A stretch of 64,000 nucleotides of DNA from Ferrimicrobium sp. (GCF_027364955.1 NZ_DAHXOI010000011.1:22282-86281), one strand, 5' to 3'; positions 1-9,618 are shown, numbered from the stretch's first letter. Made by a program: numbers and translations. Notes: generated from the letters alone by a model not told the origin.

Positions 1-2
1 CC

Positions 3-134
3 GAGAGCGAATGGATGCTGTACTCAGTCTGTCGTAACTTACGGAAGCTTGCCAGTGAAAGAGTGAATGTAGGGTTGGTGCTGGTTAGAACGCGAGTGAA
101 TAGCTTCAACTTGGGATCATCGAGCCAAATTTGA
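3..134 (+). pseudogene. IS1182-like transposase, C-terminal remnant
   Basis: An open frame enters from the left edge and stops at TGA 132-134. It reads ESEWMLYSVCRNLRKLA near its start, which resembles the conserved tail of IS1182-family DDE transposases (EW-LIC-A-NL-KL). Only about 43 codons lie in the window, so whether the upstream part is intact cannot be judged. It suggests the left edge is an insertion-sequence boundary. Recognition rests on one short motif. Confidence 0.45.
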
Positions 135-728
135 GACCGAAGCTAAGAATTCAAAGACCACAACCCGAATTTGGGCAGATTCTGGGGCCCCAGTCCTGGA
201 TCCGGGAGGGGATTCGGACCGACGTCCCTAGTAGAAGGGATGTAGCAGACCCTAATCGGGTAGCGCTTGCTCAAGCAGTGGTATGCATCAAGATCATACA
301 TGTTGCGGTGAATATCTGTATATCCAACTTGGAGAATGAAGTTGGGTGCTACACCAAGTACTGCACTCGTCCCTAGGTCTCAATAGAGGTATGTACAGAT
401 ATTGTGTACGGAGCATTCTAAATCCGTGATCAGGACCAGTTTGGATGTCGGTTGCTGACAGGCTAACCAAGCAGGTGTGACTCCTCTTCAAGCTTCTGTG
501 TTGATGGCAGCAGTGGATACCAGCGAGAGACATCTACAGGACGGATAGATTGACGCTGGCGCATGCTACTTGGGTGCAGCTGTGGATGAACTGCTTAATT
601 TTGTCCGTAAATCGAAGAGAGATCACGGCGCTACAAGTGTCGGCGGACGGAAAGCAGCCAGATGGCGAGCCGGTGTGGAGCCGTCAATTTCGACTTTCCC
701 AACGGCCTAAAATAGGTTTTGGGCGAGA
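135..728. other. intergenic, no gene seen
   Basis: About 600 bases between the transposase tail and the AlbA_2 gene. The frames here are short, lack ribosome binding sites and show no recognisable motif. I see nothing to annotate. Confidence 0.5.
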
Positions 729-2012
729 TCAAGCCAGCCTGGTTCTAACCATCGTACGCACATCGTCGGCCGAAGCAGGAAACGTCGTGGCTCCTCGGCG
801 AATGTAGTAATGTGGGTTCGCTGGATCGACGCCGTAAGGCGGTGAGGTGCCTTCTTGGACCTCGACGTGAAGAACCCTCAGCCCATGTTCGTGCCAAAGG
901 ATGTCAAGAGAGAAATCAAGGTGTGGATCAATAAGATCTGCTATCCAGTGTGTGACTGTGTCCTTGAGAGTTCGGCCGTCATGGTCGGTGTTAATCCCGA
1001 CGATCTGGCCGTCGTCATCCACGCCGAATAACAGGTGTCCGCCGTGGTCGTTCGCGAATGCGGCCAAGGTTCGACACACCTTTTTCCGCTCATCCCGAGT
1101 TTCTGGAGCCTGTCGTTTGAACTCGATTTGTGGTCCTTCCCCTGCCGCGACCAATGCCTCGATCATCGAGACGGGCTCCTCTATGATCTCGACACCTGGA
1201 TCCGGACTCGAATATTGCCAGTTCAGAAACTTTCGGTCCACGCAAGTAGCAGCCGTCTTTAGCACGACCCATGCCTGCGCACCCAACCCGTCCGGGGTAG
1301 GAAGCTCAACGGTTTGGCAGCGAGCCCTATCCTGGAGCCGCACTTGGGGTCCCGGCACCTGTCCCGCGAGCTCAAGGGTGAGTCCTGACAACGTCTCGCC
1401 TTCGAGATGAACTTCGACTTTCGTCGGGTGGATAACCACTGAGCTGATGCGGCCAGTGCGGTCCTGCGTCCGTATCGATGAGCTCGGAAGTTGCGAAATG
1501 ATCCCGGTCACCCCTGTTGCTAACCCGAGGAATGCTGTGGCCGCATCCAAGAACCCGAGGAATGATGGTGCCCCTTCTGCAATGAGCATTTCTGTTGGTA
1601 CGTAGGAACCCCCACCAGACCTAGGAAGTGTGTAGGACGTAGCTGGCCAAGTCAGTGGCATATAGGAATCCCAGCTTTGACGACTAGCCAGCCCGTAGGC
1701 TTGTATAGTGGCATTCGGATTATCAAGTGGCAGATCGGGGAGCGCGACTTCGAGATTGCCGAAGATCACCTTGCCAGTCTCAAGCCAATCTGCGATGTTT
1801 TGACCGTTCTCCACGAAGGCGTAGAACACAACGCCGGGGTACTTCCAAGTTCGCTCCTCCCAGTCAGGTGGTTGCGCCAATGCGACTGCATCGAAAGCCA
1901 ACACTGTCCAGGTCTTCTCCTTGAGCGCAGCTCCGATGCGCACCCAGATGCGTTCTTGGGAGCGAACTGCGGCGACAAGCTCCTGGAAGGTCACCTGACC
2001 GTTCTCGATCAA
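729..2012 (-). CDS. AlbA_2 (Schlafen-type) domain protein
   Basis: About 427 residues. The C-terminal 145 residues are a Schlafen AlbA_2 nucleotide/nucleic-acid-binding domain: EFKRQAPETRDERKKVCRTL, then AAFANDHGGHLLFGVDDDG and later HYYIRRGATT. The N-terminal 280 residues are not recognised; a stretch near residues 170-200 is glycine/alanine-rich and hydrophobic. I chose the TTG start at 2012 because it overlaps the stop of the upstream HsdR remnant (TTGA); a later start is possible. Proteins of this class are often regulators or defence-associated, but no specific function can be assigned. Confidence 0.6.
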   Translation of the reverse strand: MIENGQVTFQELVAAVRSQERIWVRIGAALKEKTWTVLAFDAVALAQPPDWEERTWKYPGVVFYAFVENGQNIADWLETGKVIFGNLEVALPDLPLDNPNATIQAYGLASRQSWDSYMPLTWPATSYTLPRSGGGSYVPTEMLIAEGAPSFLGFLDAATAFLGLATGVTGIISQLPSSSIRTQDRTGRISSVVIHPTKVEVHLEGETLSGLTLELAGQVPGPQVRLQDRARCQTVELPTPDGLGAQAWVVLKTAATCVDRKFLNWQYSSPDPGVEIIEEPVSMIEALVAAGEGPQIEFKRQAPETRDERKKVCRTLAAFANDHGGHLLFGVDDDGQIVGINTDHDGRTLKDTVTHWIADLIDPHLDFSLDILWHEHGLRVLHVEVQEGTSPPYGVDPANPHYYIRRGATTFPASADDVRTMVRTRLA

Positions 2013-2500
2013 GCTACGGCCTCTGCGGCCAGACGTTCGGTCTGGTCCATCACGAGGGCGATGGTGCACTCCTGCTTGTCGGGAGAGTAGCAGTACTTCA
2101 CTAGGAGACACCTGATACGACTGGGTGACAATGCACGGACCTCTCCCACTTCGTCCCAATCGACACTCGTGTTGCGCCGTCCAATGGTAACCACTTCTCG
2201 GGCGATCTCTTTGAGGGTCTCATCTCAGAGTTCCATGATAGCCGAGCCGCTCTGGCTCACCGCATCTTCGAAGGCCAGCTTGTCGCCATGGAGACCCGTT
2301 TGGTTCCGCGGTCATACTCCAGGTTGAGCTGCTGGGCCATTCCCTCAATCTTCGTAATCACTCCCGTGACGAAGAGCGAGCGTTGATTGTAGAACCGTAT
2401 AGGTCGTGCCAACATTTCGATGAAGTTTCGTTTGGAAACGATGTTGATCTTTGAGAGGCTGCGGACCTGTGAGTAGAGGAATTGGCGGAGCAGTTCGGTT
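2009..2500 (-). pseudogene. hsdR: type I restriction enzyme R subunit (HsdR), C-terminal remnant
   Basis: Pieces of the HsdR C-terminal region follow one another in two frames: ELLRQFLYSQVRSLSKINIV, then IEGMAQQLNLEYDRG, then in another frame GDKLAFEDAVSQSGSAIMEL, then DETLKEIAREVVTIGRRN, and finally CYSPDKQECTIALVMDQTE. The last matches the usual YGYPPDKQ-A---V-EQAE ending. The frame changes near 2300, and an in-frame TGA replaces what is normally a glycine in the MEL-GDETL segment (about 2225). No helicase part or HsdM/HsdS is present. This is a dead fragment of a type I restriction system. Confidence 0.6.
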
Positions 2501-2619
2501 CGGTGACTGGGCTTTGTGTCGGTCGCGCCACGAACGGCGACACCCTTGTTGATGAGGCTCAGATCGGTTGCGCCACAAAGTGGCATAACCAGTTCCAGGG
2601 CAACTTTCAGTTTACGTTC

Positions 2620-5600
2620 TTATCGCCCATCAGTACGGTATCCATACCCCCTGCCGCCCCTAGTGGAATCCCCCTTTGACGAACCAGGCGATGATGGATA
2701 GGGAGAATCATGACGTGATGCCTTACGCTCTTCGTCGCGAGCCTTCTCCCTGGCCTCCACTTGCGCGAGCTTGGCGAGTAGCCTCGCACTGGGCGCGTAG
2801 GTCTCGCCAGGGACTATTTCGCGAGGCTTGGTGATGTCGACTATCTCGTTAATTCTTGCAGAGGTGAGGTGGTGCTCGACTGAGTTGCGGTACAGGTGGC
2901 TGATCACCCGCTCCCTTCGCGCATAGTCAACGGCCCAGGTACCGTCGTCGGCTTTGTAGAAGAATCCCTTAACCCAGTCACGTTTGACCCCTTGGGGAGC
3001 CGCCTTGGAGTCTGGCTGAACCGGGGATGACACCTCGTTCGCAGGTGCCACAACGTCAGTCTCGCTGTGTTCTTCGACAGATGGCCTTGGCCTTCTCGCT
3101 TTGCGCCACTGAATTTGGGGCATGGGCTCACACGCTGAATGATTAGTCGCAACAGTGGTGTCGGCACCGCTACTCGGACTTCCCGCAGGCGGCACCCACT
3201 CAACGGTATCCCATCCAATATCATCGATGTACTCATCCTCAGACGCTATGTTTGTGATGGGTAGCTCATCGTCTCCAATGTCAATACCGTTCCAATCCTC
3301 GTCACCGTAGTAGTCATCACTCGCGTCATCGTCACTAAAGTCCGGCGCGATCTGATCCCACGACTTCGCCTCTGCTTCACGTTCTCTAATCTGTGCGACT
3401 GATTCGCTTACCCGATCAACCAGTGCGACAAGGGCTGGGTCAACATTGGCCTTGAGCGACTCCTCTCGTAGGGCCCTGAGCGTCAGCTGGTGGCCAACAG
3501 GGGTGGGGTTGAGCCGCCCAATAGCTATGGCCGCCATTGCTTCTCGGATGCGTCCTCGATCGCGATCGGTGATCTCAAGACGACGAAGGGCCGCCTCGAT
3601 CGTGATACCCTCACGCATCATCTGGTCGTAGATGTTGTCCGCGATTACCATCCAGTCTGAGGCCACGCGGTAGCTCACGTTGCTAAAGAGCTTGGCCCTC
3701 TTGGCCTCCTCGCTGCCCTCTTCACTCTCGAAGACTTCACGCGCTGACATGTCAACGACCTCGCGCGAGGTGTTCTCGGGGAGAGGAACCTCTATCCTCT
3801 CGGGCGCATCGACCCACGCGCCCTGATCCTCAGCGATTGCGATGGCATCGTCGACGAGTGCAATACGATCTCGGACATAGCGTGCATCAAGCACTACCTT
3901 GCCCTCGGAGTCACCGAGGGCACCCTTGGCATGTCCGATAAAGGCATCAAAGAATCCCATGCGAGTGAGTTCTCTGTCAAGGGAGGCTACTGCCACTGAA
4001 GTGTGATCGATCTCAGTACCAAGGTGGGTCTGCATCTCGGGATCATCGGTCCCACGGAGTCGTTCTTCGAGTTGGCTGAGGCGATCCATGAGGTGCTCGC
4101 GCTCCTCGTGAGCGGCCCGGGTGGAGGTATCAAATGATACCTCTAGTTCGCCACTTCGCAGGTGGTCATTGAGCCAAACGTGTAGCTCGTTCAGCATCCC
4201 GATATCAGTCGTTACCGCGAGCGTGAGGGTCTCGCGCTCTCTTGCTAAGCGCAGATAGGCAGAGTCTGGTTCTTCTCCTCGGCTCTGGCGAGCAAGGTAG
4301 AGAGTGAGGGTAGCACGAGCAACCTCTGCCTTGTCGGCCTGGGCCAAGCGCTTCTCAGTACCCTGATCGTTCTCGGTGTCGAGTGCTGATCGGAAGATGA
4401 AGTTGGTGTGTTGTCGTGCTCGCGATGCTGCTACCAAGAGAGCATCTAGGTTCATACCCTCGGTCCCGATGACTAGAGCGTTCCCATCGCGTGCCTCAAC
4501 ATTGACCCGCTTCATACGATCAGCCGTCTCTTGGCTGAGGGTAACTCGAGATCGCTCAACGGTAGCGACCCTGCCATCTTCTAGTCGAACGGTGATCTTG
4601 TCGCCCTTGTCCTCTAAGAAGGTGGCCTCGACCCTGCGCAAGTGCTCTGGTCCGCGCTTTCGCATCCTTACCAGTACTGGCGTATCTGCGACGAGGGCAC
4701 CTTGCGAGTCAGCCACTGCAAGAGAACCCCCGGACATGCCGAGCTCCATCGATTGGGTGCGAAACACGGTGGAGGCCCAACCATAGGAGAACATCCCTCG
4801 GTTGTTCTCCTCGTTGATGACCGATCTTGGAATGCGGACATGGCGGGCTGAGGATTCGTCCTCAATGTAGAGCACCACGCTCTTGTCGGTGATATCGACG
4901 ATGCGGCCACGTTGACCGTTGAAGAGTCGAGTCGTCTTGGCGACCTTCACACTGCGCCGGATAGCGACCAGATCACCCATTCGCAACTCCAATGTTGACC
5001 CCGCGAACTCAGCTCCGAGCACCGGGTTCTCATCGCGAGCACGGTGTAAGCGTTGCTCATAGAGCTCGTTTGAGATTCGGTGATGCTGCTTTTGGGTCTT
5101 TAGGTACCCCTGGACCCACGCGAGGCGGTACTCATCCCAGATCTCATGAGCCAAAGCGTTTGCCGCCATCTCTTCTGACTTGGTGTTGGTGATAACGAAG
5201 GAGTCAGTACCCAGGCTGAACTCATTGCGCAACCAGGCACTGGCTGATTCCATAAGTGCGAGACCGTCGTCGGCGACCTCGATCCTTCCCATCTGGTCGT
5301 AGGTGCGAAGCGCCTCTCGAAGATCACCCATGCGCAGAGATGCCTGAGCAACACGATCACCCGCATTCGCTGCTCGTCTGGTCGTTACCAATCGCGTACC
5401 ACCGAGCTTTGCATACAGGGTTGCAAACATTCCTCCATAGCGCACCGATCCAAGCTGGCGATCATCTCCGACCAGGATGAGCTTGGCTCCAGCATCTCGC
5501 ACGATGTTGAGCACCTCACCTAGCTCAAGTGTGTCTACCTGAGAGGACTCATCCAAGATGATGCAGGTGTTGGCCGGGACCTTCAAGAACCCAGCGTTGA

Positions 5601-7359
5601 CCTGCCAGACGAAGGACTCGATCGTCAAAGCCTTGGCTGTTGGATCAGTTATGTGCAAGGTATCTGCGAGCTTTTGCACAGCGGTCCCCTGGGGAGCAAG
5701 GCCCCAGACGGTGATGTCATTCGCCTGGGCGAGCTTGGTGAAGTGGCGAAACAGTGTGGTTTTACCCGCTCCTTGTGCCCCCATGAGGAGTGCTACTGTC
5801 GTGTCAGCACAAAAGAGGTGCCTTAATGCATCTTGTTGTTCCCCGGAGAGGAGATACTGCCCGGCCTCTCGTTGAGCCTTGAGGGTCTGGGCCAGGTAGT
5901 CATTCACCACATCAGGGCCAAGTATGCCAGCCATTGTGGGCTCGGATGCGATCTCTAGAACGGTCTTCTCGGAGTTCAGCACTCCAGATGTTGCGTAGTA
6001 GCGAATCGGCACCCGCTCTGGATTGACGCGCTTGTCTCTGACAAAGAGCGCGGGTACGAGTGGCACCAGACACAAGGTGGGATCGCGTCCCTCGCCAGTC
6101 ACCAGCTTTGCTATGGTCTCTTTGAGCACATCACCATCGACGAACCCACCAACCAAGTTATAGACACTCGCGTGGATGTCCTGGACCGTGACATATGCCT
6201 TGGAGCTGAGCACACCCTCCTTGGGTCCAGACCCATAGAAGAGCACTCGAGCGAGATAGTCCACCAGCTCGTCTGCGTTCTCGACCAGGGGTATCGGCCC
6301 ATAGAGCCCAAGATGGGTAGGGATACGTAACCACAGACCCGCTTGGTGCACATCGGGACGAGGATCTTCATAGACTCCGAGGATCTGATCCCACTCACTA
6401 TCTCCTAAGTTCCACACGGACTTGAGTTGAGCATGTAACTCCTCTCGAACCTCGTCGATCTTGGCATCACCTTGGCCAAAGTCCTTGGCCTTGCGGGTGC
6501 GTACCGCAACCGATCTGCGTGTCTTTGGTGAGATCGTGCCGGTAGGGGAGAGGTTCTCAAGACGCTCGCGTAACTCGGCCGCCTCCTTGTGGCGCATTGA
6601 GAAGGCCGGCAACAACTCCGCACCATCCCCACCTCGCCATTCGGCAAGCCCGGTGAGTTCTGCTCGCCATCCATCGGAGTGGATACTCCATTCAGCGTTG
6701 GTGAGGTGACCCATGTGTTCTCGTAGGCTTGCCCGATAGATCGCGCCTGCGCTCATGTACCAGCGATAGAGCTCCTTATTGTGCAAAGACCGCCACTTGC
6801 CGTCCTCGCATCGCACGACATTGGGTACGAGAACATGGGTGTGTAGGTGGGGTTCGATATCGCGATTGGTGTAGTGGGTGAATCCCGCAAAGACCATCTC
6901 ACCCGGTGCAATAGACACCTCGCCCTTGACCGTCAAGCGAGTTATCCCGGCCTTCTCCTGTAAGAATGCGATCGCATTGTTCACAGCCAAGCGGTGGGCG
7001 AGTGCTAGCGCATCTCGGGTGCGCTCGTCAGGATGGGCAAGGTAGGCCAGGGAGATCGACTTGGCTGCTGAGAAGGTGAGATCGTACCCGGGTGCGCGTG
7101 GCCGCTCAAGACTTGCCTGATGCTCTTCAATGTCGTTGATGCCGTAGGTGGCTCGTTGATCCGATGCAATAGCGACGGCTGCTTTGGGTCCAATCGCACA
7201 GAGTGCATAGAGATCGTCGGCATTGACGGGCTGACCTTGGCTGAAGCCAAGCGCGTAAGCACCAAGACCGTACCAGTAGCTACTGTTCAAAGACAGTGCA
7301 GCCATCCGGGCGTAGTAGTCACGGACTGCCTGTGCAGCGATGGGCGTGATGTTCAGCAT
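2620..7359 (-). CDS. traA: MobF relaxase-helicase (TraA/TrwC-like conjugative relaxase)
   Basis: About 1579 residues from ATG 7359. The N-terminus has the paired catalytic tyrosines (RDYYARM, residues 15-16). The metal-binding histidine motif is EPHLHTHVLVPN near residue 172. A RecD-like helicase follows, with Walker A GAQGAGKTT near residue 525 and a Walker-B-like CIILDESSQVD. The C-terminal third is charged with acidic stretches. MobF relaxases nick oriT, bind the 5' end covalently and unwind the transferred strand. The open frame extends 87 codons upstream, but family N-termini begin MLxI as at 7359, and the TGCATAT motif ends immediately before this ATG, implying a leaderless mRNA. No type IV secretion genes are in the window. 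Confidence 0.9.
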   Translation of the reverse strand: MLNITPIAAQAVRDYYARMAALSLNSSYWYGLGAYALGFSQGQPVNADDLYALCAIGPKAAVAIASDQRATYGINDIEEHQASLERPRAPGYDLTFSAAKSISLAYLAHPDERTRDALALAHRLAVNNAIAFLQEKAGITRLTVKGEVSIAPGEMVFAGFTHYTNRDIEPHLHTHVLVPNVVRCEDGKWRSLHNKELYRWYMSAGAIYRASLREHMGHLTNAEWSIHSDGWRAELTGLAEWRGGDGAELLPAFSMRHKEAAELRERLENLSPTGTISPKTRRSVAVRTRKAKDFGQGDAKIDEVREELHAQLKSVWNLGDSEWDQILGVYEDPRPDVHQAGLWLRIPTHLGLYGPIPLVENADELVDYLARVLFYGSGPKEGVLSSKAYVTVQDIHASVYNLVGGFVDGDVLKETIAKLVTGEGRDPTLCLVPLVPALFVRDKRVNPERVPIRYYATSGVLNSEKTVLEIASEPTMAGILGPDVVNDYLAQTLKAQREAGQYLLSGEQQDALRHLFCADTTVALLMGAQGAGKTTLFRHFTKLAQANDITVWGLAPQGTAVQKLADTLHITDPTAKALTIESFVWQVNAGFLKVPANTCIILDESSQVDTLELGEVLNIVRDAGAKLILVGDDRQLGSVRYGGMFATLYAKLGGTRLVTTRRAANAGDRVAQASLRMGDLREALRTYDQMGRIEVADDGLALMESASAWLRNEFSLGTDSFVITNTKSEEMAANALAHEIWDEYRLAWVQGYLKTQKQHHRISNELYEQRLHRARDENPVLGAEFAGSTLELRMGDLVAIRRSVKVAKTTRLFNGQRGRIVDITDKSVVLYIEDESSARHVRIPRSVINEENNRGMFSYGWASTVFRTQSMELGMSGGSLAVADSQGALVADTPVLVRMRKRGPEHLRRVEATFLEDKGDKITVRLEDGRVATVERSRVTLSQETADRMKRVNVEARDGNALVIGTEGMNLDALLVAASRARQHTNFIFRSALDTENDQGTEKRLAQADKAEVARATLTLYLARQSRGEEPDSAYLRLARERETLTLAVTTDIGMLNELHVWLNDHLRSGELEVSFDTSTRAAHEEREHLMDRLSQLEERLRGTDDPEMQTHLGTEIDHTSVAVASLDRELTRMGFFDAFIGHAKGALGDSEGKVVLDARYVRDRIALVDDAIAIAEDQGAWVDAPERIEVPLPENTSREVVDMSAREVFESEEGSEEAKRAKLFSNVSYRVASDWMVIADNIYDQMMREGITIEAALRRLEITDRDRGRIREAMAAIAIGRLNPTPVGHQLTLRALREESLKANVDPALVALVDRVSESVAQIREREAEAKSWDQIAPDFSDDDASDDYYGDEDWNGIDIGDDELPITNIASEDEYIDDIGWDTVEWVPPAGSPSSGADTTVATNHSACEPMPQIQWRKARRPRPSVEEHSETDVVAPANEVSSPVQPDSKAAPQGVKRDWVKGFFYKADDGTWAVDYARRERVISHLYRNSVEHHLTSARINEIVDITKPREIVPGETYAPSARLLAKLAQVEAREKARDEERKASRHDSPYPSSPGSSKGDSTRGGRGYGYRTDGR

Positions 7360-7360
7360 G

Positions 7361-7376
7361 CCTATGGATATGCACC
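7361..7376 (-). promoter_or_regulatory. TGCATATATA-type promoter motif of the relaxase gene
   Basis: Reads GGTGCATATCCATAGGC directly before ATG 7359. It matches the motif before the prim-pol and LPD1 genes at identical spacing. With a -10-like CATATC this close, the message would be leaderless. Confidence 0.6.
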
Positions 7377-7443
7377 GGCAAGGGCTGATTTGGGGAAGTT
7401 TTACCATCTTGTCCAAACATCGCTCTGACCAGCGGTTTTCAAG

Positions 7444-7469
7444 ACTGCTTAAGGTGTGGTCACCACGAA
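7444..7469 (+). repeat. 26-bp direct repeat, copy 1
   Basis: ACTGCTTAAGGTGTGGTCAC and the next six bases are identical to 8824-8849, in direct orientation. The repeat contains the palindrome GTGGT-C-ACCAC. The two copies bracket the XRE/nucleotidyltransferase module. Copy 1 lies in the region upstream of the relaxase, where oriT would be expected. Confidence 0.85.
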
Positions 7470-7690
7470 TACATCCTCCGACCCCCCTTCTACGCGCTTC
7501 CAGAACCACCATCCAGCCACACCAACCCGAATCCGAACCCCACCCAATACCAGCCACCCATGAATCCAGACCCGCTCGCTCGCTGCCAAATGCCACCGAC
7601 ACGCCTATCACGACACGCAACCATGACAGGTACCGGCAGCAGGTGCCTTTGGGTCAAAAGGATGCAATACCTCGGAGAGGCATTGCTGAG

Positions 7691-8395
7691 TTAGAGTCGT
7701 GGTCCTCGCGGTGAGCCAGGAGGCGTGGACGAGTCAGGATGCTGCTCGCCCTTTGGCTGTGGACGGTTCTGTAGGTCGGCGAGTCGCTTGCGCGCATCTG
7801 CGACGCTTGCCGGTCGGCTTTCAGCGTCAGGTCGACCAGATGGACGGCGCGGAAATAGTGTCTTGAATTGTTCAACATCCAGGCCAGCAGACTCTGCATA
7901 ACGGATGAGAACGGGCAGTACCCGGCGGTCCTTTGGACGGTTCGCTTCGCGTTTGGACCGAATAACATCCACGAGCGAAGCGACGAACACAGTACGACCC
8001 CCGACTGGAAGTGCCGTCGCGCGGGCAATGAGATCGTGGTATCCATCAGAAGCCGTTGGCGCAAACACGAGGTCGAAGTCACCCGCTGTGCAGGTGAGAT
8101 TAAGTATCGTGACACCTGATAGAGAAGCTGCATTATGGGCGAAGGGGATCGGCTCAGAACCATCGACTCGGATTCCAGCACCCAGCTCGTCGATTGCGTC
8201 AGACAGACGAGTAAGGTTTTCATCGTCGTCTGCTGGCGTGAAGTCGACATCTCGTGTCGGTTCAGGTAGGACGACTCCTGCAGCTTCGGCGGCGGAGGCA
8301 CCTACCACGACGAAGTTGACGGCGTGTCGTTGGAAAACATCAATGATCGCCCCGACATCAAGATTAGGACGGGGAGTTGTCGGCGAGCCACTCAC
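7691..8395 (-). CDS. nucleotidyltransferase-like toxin
   Basis: 234 residues. The N-terminal part has a nucleotidyltransferase-fold signature: FVVVGASAAEAAGV followed by TRDVDFTPADDDENL (G-S/A helix, then D-x-D). The C-terminal 50 residues are basic and proline-rich. The start ATG overlaps the stop of the upstream XRE gene by 4 bp, the usual arrangement of an antitoxin-toxin operon. I infer a MNT/AbiEii-like toxin that modifies RNA or protein with nucleotides; the target is unknown. The pair sits between 26-bp direct repeats. Confidence 0.6.
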   Translation of the reverse strand: MSGSPTTPRPNLDVGAIIDVFQRHAVNFVVVGASAAEAAGVVLPEPTRDVDFTPADDDENLTRLSDAIDELGAGIRVDGSEPIPFAHNAASLSGVTILNLTCTAGDFDLVFAPTASDGYHDLIARATALPVGGRTVFVASLVDVIRSKREANRPKDRRVLPVLIRYAESAGLDVEQFKTLFPRRPSGRPDAESRPASVADARKRLADLQNRPQPKGEQHPDSSTPPGSPRGPRL

Positions 8396-8742
8396 GCGGT
8401 CTCTGCCGATATTTGTTGGAACATCGCTCGATTACGAGTCTGACGCTCATCGGCTTGCCGCCTTTCATCGTCGCTCATCGCGTCGTAGAGGTTGGAAAGC
8501 ACCTGATCATGGTCATCGTAAGCGACAAGGTAGACTCGTGCCTCCAAACCTGCTCCACTAAGGATCTTTTGAAGAACAGGGAACGACGGCTCGATCTCAC
8601 CGCGTTCGATTCGTGATATCTTCGACTGAGAAACGCCGGACCTGCGGGCAAGTTCGTTCTGGGAGAGTCCCGAAATAAACCGGGCCTCCCACACGTAGGT
8701 CCCAAGAACCCCCCTTGATGCGTCTGCGACATTGAAAGCCAT
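8392..8742 (-). CDS. XRE-family HTH antitoxin/regulator
   Basis: 116 residues with a clear helix-turn-helix: ISGLSQNELARRSGVSQSKI followed by SRIERGEIEPSF (residues about 24-56). It lies upstream of and overlaps (ATGA) the nucleotidyltransferase gene, so it is the probable antitoxin and autoregulator. An AT-rich tract just upstream (about 8745-8765, read on the minus strand) could hold the promoter. The TGCATATATA motif of the backbone genes is absent, which fits insertion as cargo. Confidence 0.75.
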   Translation of the reverse strand: MAFNVADASRGVLGTYVWEARFISGLSQNELARRSGVSQSKISRIERGEIEPSFPVLQKILSGAGLEARVYLVAYDDHDQVLSNLYDAMSDDERRQADERQTRNRAMFQQISAETA

Positions 8743-8823
8743 ATGAACATTATACCTGATCTGGCATAACTCATGCGAACCTCCGTCCGCTTACAGAAGG
8801 GGATTACGCTCCCGTTCGTTCAA

Positions 8824-8849
8824 ACTGCTTAAGGTGTGGTCACCACGAA
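8824..8849 (+). repeat. 26-bp direct repeat, copy 2
   Basis: Identical to 7444-7469. The 1380-bp interval holds only the XRE/nucleotidyltransferase pair, so the repeats may mark an insertion by recombination. Confidence 0.85.
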
Positions 8850-8897
8850 CACCCCACAAGCCCCTGACTCCACCCAGCCAGGGGCTCGCAGAATAGC

Positions 8898-9233
8898 TCA
8901 AACTCTCACCACGCGCCCATTCTCGATCGCATACCCGACCGGCAGAATCGTTGACTCATCGATCAACGCGCCCCTGAGATCAGCACCAGTCAGATCAGCA
9001 CCAGTCAGGTCAGCTCCCCGAAGATCGCTGTATCTCAGGTTCGCCCTCCTGAAATCCGCGTCTCGCAAATCAGCGCGCCGAAGATCTCCGCGCTTTAGGT
9101 TCGCCCTCCTGAAGTCCTCGCCCCTGAGCGGTATGTCTGCAAAGTCGGCTCTTTGGAAGTTGTTGGCAAGGCGATCCATGATTCCGCCTGTTCTCCCATA
9201 GTTCTCCGGCTGCCTCACAAAATATCGAATCAC
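8898..9233 (-). CDS. small pentapeptide-repeat protein
   Basis: 111 residues from GTG 9233, preceded by GGGAGGGACTAA. Tandem pentapeptides of A(D/N)L/F type fill residues about 25-90 (ADFADI, RRANLKRGDLRRADLRDADF, GADLTGADLTGADLRGALID), predicting a short right-handed quadrilateral beta helix. Some pentapeptide proteins mimic DNA and protect gyrase, but nothing here shows the target. It is the last of four small genes that each carry a TGCATATATA-type motif and a CCCT/AGGG hairpin upstream. Confidence 0.75.
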   Translation of the reverse strand: MIRYFVRQPENYGRTGGIMDRLANNFQRADFADIPLRGEDFRRANLKRGDLRRADLRDADFRRANLRYSDLRGADLTGADLTGADLRGALIDESTILPVGYAIENGRVVRV

Positions 9234-9237
9234 TTAG

Positions 9238-9287
9238 TCCCTCCCTCATTCCCCCTGCTCACCAGGGCTAATTGTTATATACGCACA
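9238..9287 (-). promoter_or_regulatory. promoter motif and 5'-UTR hairpin, pentapeptide gene
   Basis: On the minus strand GGTGTGCGTATATAAC (9287-9272) is followed about 7 bases on by the small inverted repeat CCCTGGTGAGCAGGG, then GGAATGAGGGAGGG and the GTG start. The order motif, hairpin, GGAA, SD recurs at 9838, 10286 and 11182. Confidence 0.55.
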
Positions 9288-9618
9288 CCGATGCCCGCGC
9301 AAATGCCTGGCACCCAATCACCCGTCCTCCAGAGCGCACCAACCGTGCAGGCACCAACAGGTCCCCACGGTCCCCCGCGTAGTCCAGTACCAGCCCCGAG
9401 ACGATGTGAAACGTGCCCGGTTCAGCATCGGGCAACCCAGTCACCTGTCCAAAGCGAGTCCGCATCACCGGCACAACCGTGCCATCGAGATCGAGCACCT
9501 CAGCCTTCTCTTCGAGCACCTCGACCCGTGCGACCAGGCCACTTGGTGGAACGCTCAACACAACCTTGCCCATGTTCATGAGCCGCGTGGTGTGAGGTAC
9601 CAAACTAACGATTCTCAT
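9268..9618 (-). CDS. conserved mobile-element protein of unknown function
   Basis: 116 residues from ATG 9618 (MRIVSLVPHTTRLMNMG). The pattern PPSGLVARVEVLEE, GQVTGLPDAEPGTFHIVS, then LLVPARLVRSGGRVIGCQ-FA resembles a small protein family I recall from actinobacterial phages and plasmids (nucleobase-like PPSG-ARV ... GLP-P-PGT-YIVS). Function is unknown. The start lies inside the 3' end of the preceding gene (14-bp overlap), so the two are co-translated. The end of the gene overlaps the next gene's motif. Confidence 0.6.
   Translation of the reverse strand: MRIVSLVPHTTRLMNMGKVVLSVPPSGLVARVEVLEEKAEVLDLDGTVVPVMRTRFGQVTGLPDAEPGTFHIVSGLVLDYAGDRGDLLVPARLVRSGGRVIGCQAFARASVCVYNN

Noticed and set aside
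901..1410. 169-codon plus-strand frame opposite the AlbA_2 gene
   Set aside because: Serine/arginine-rich shadow of the real minus-strand coding sequence.
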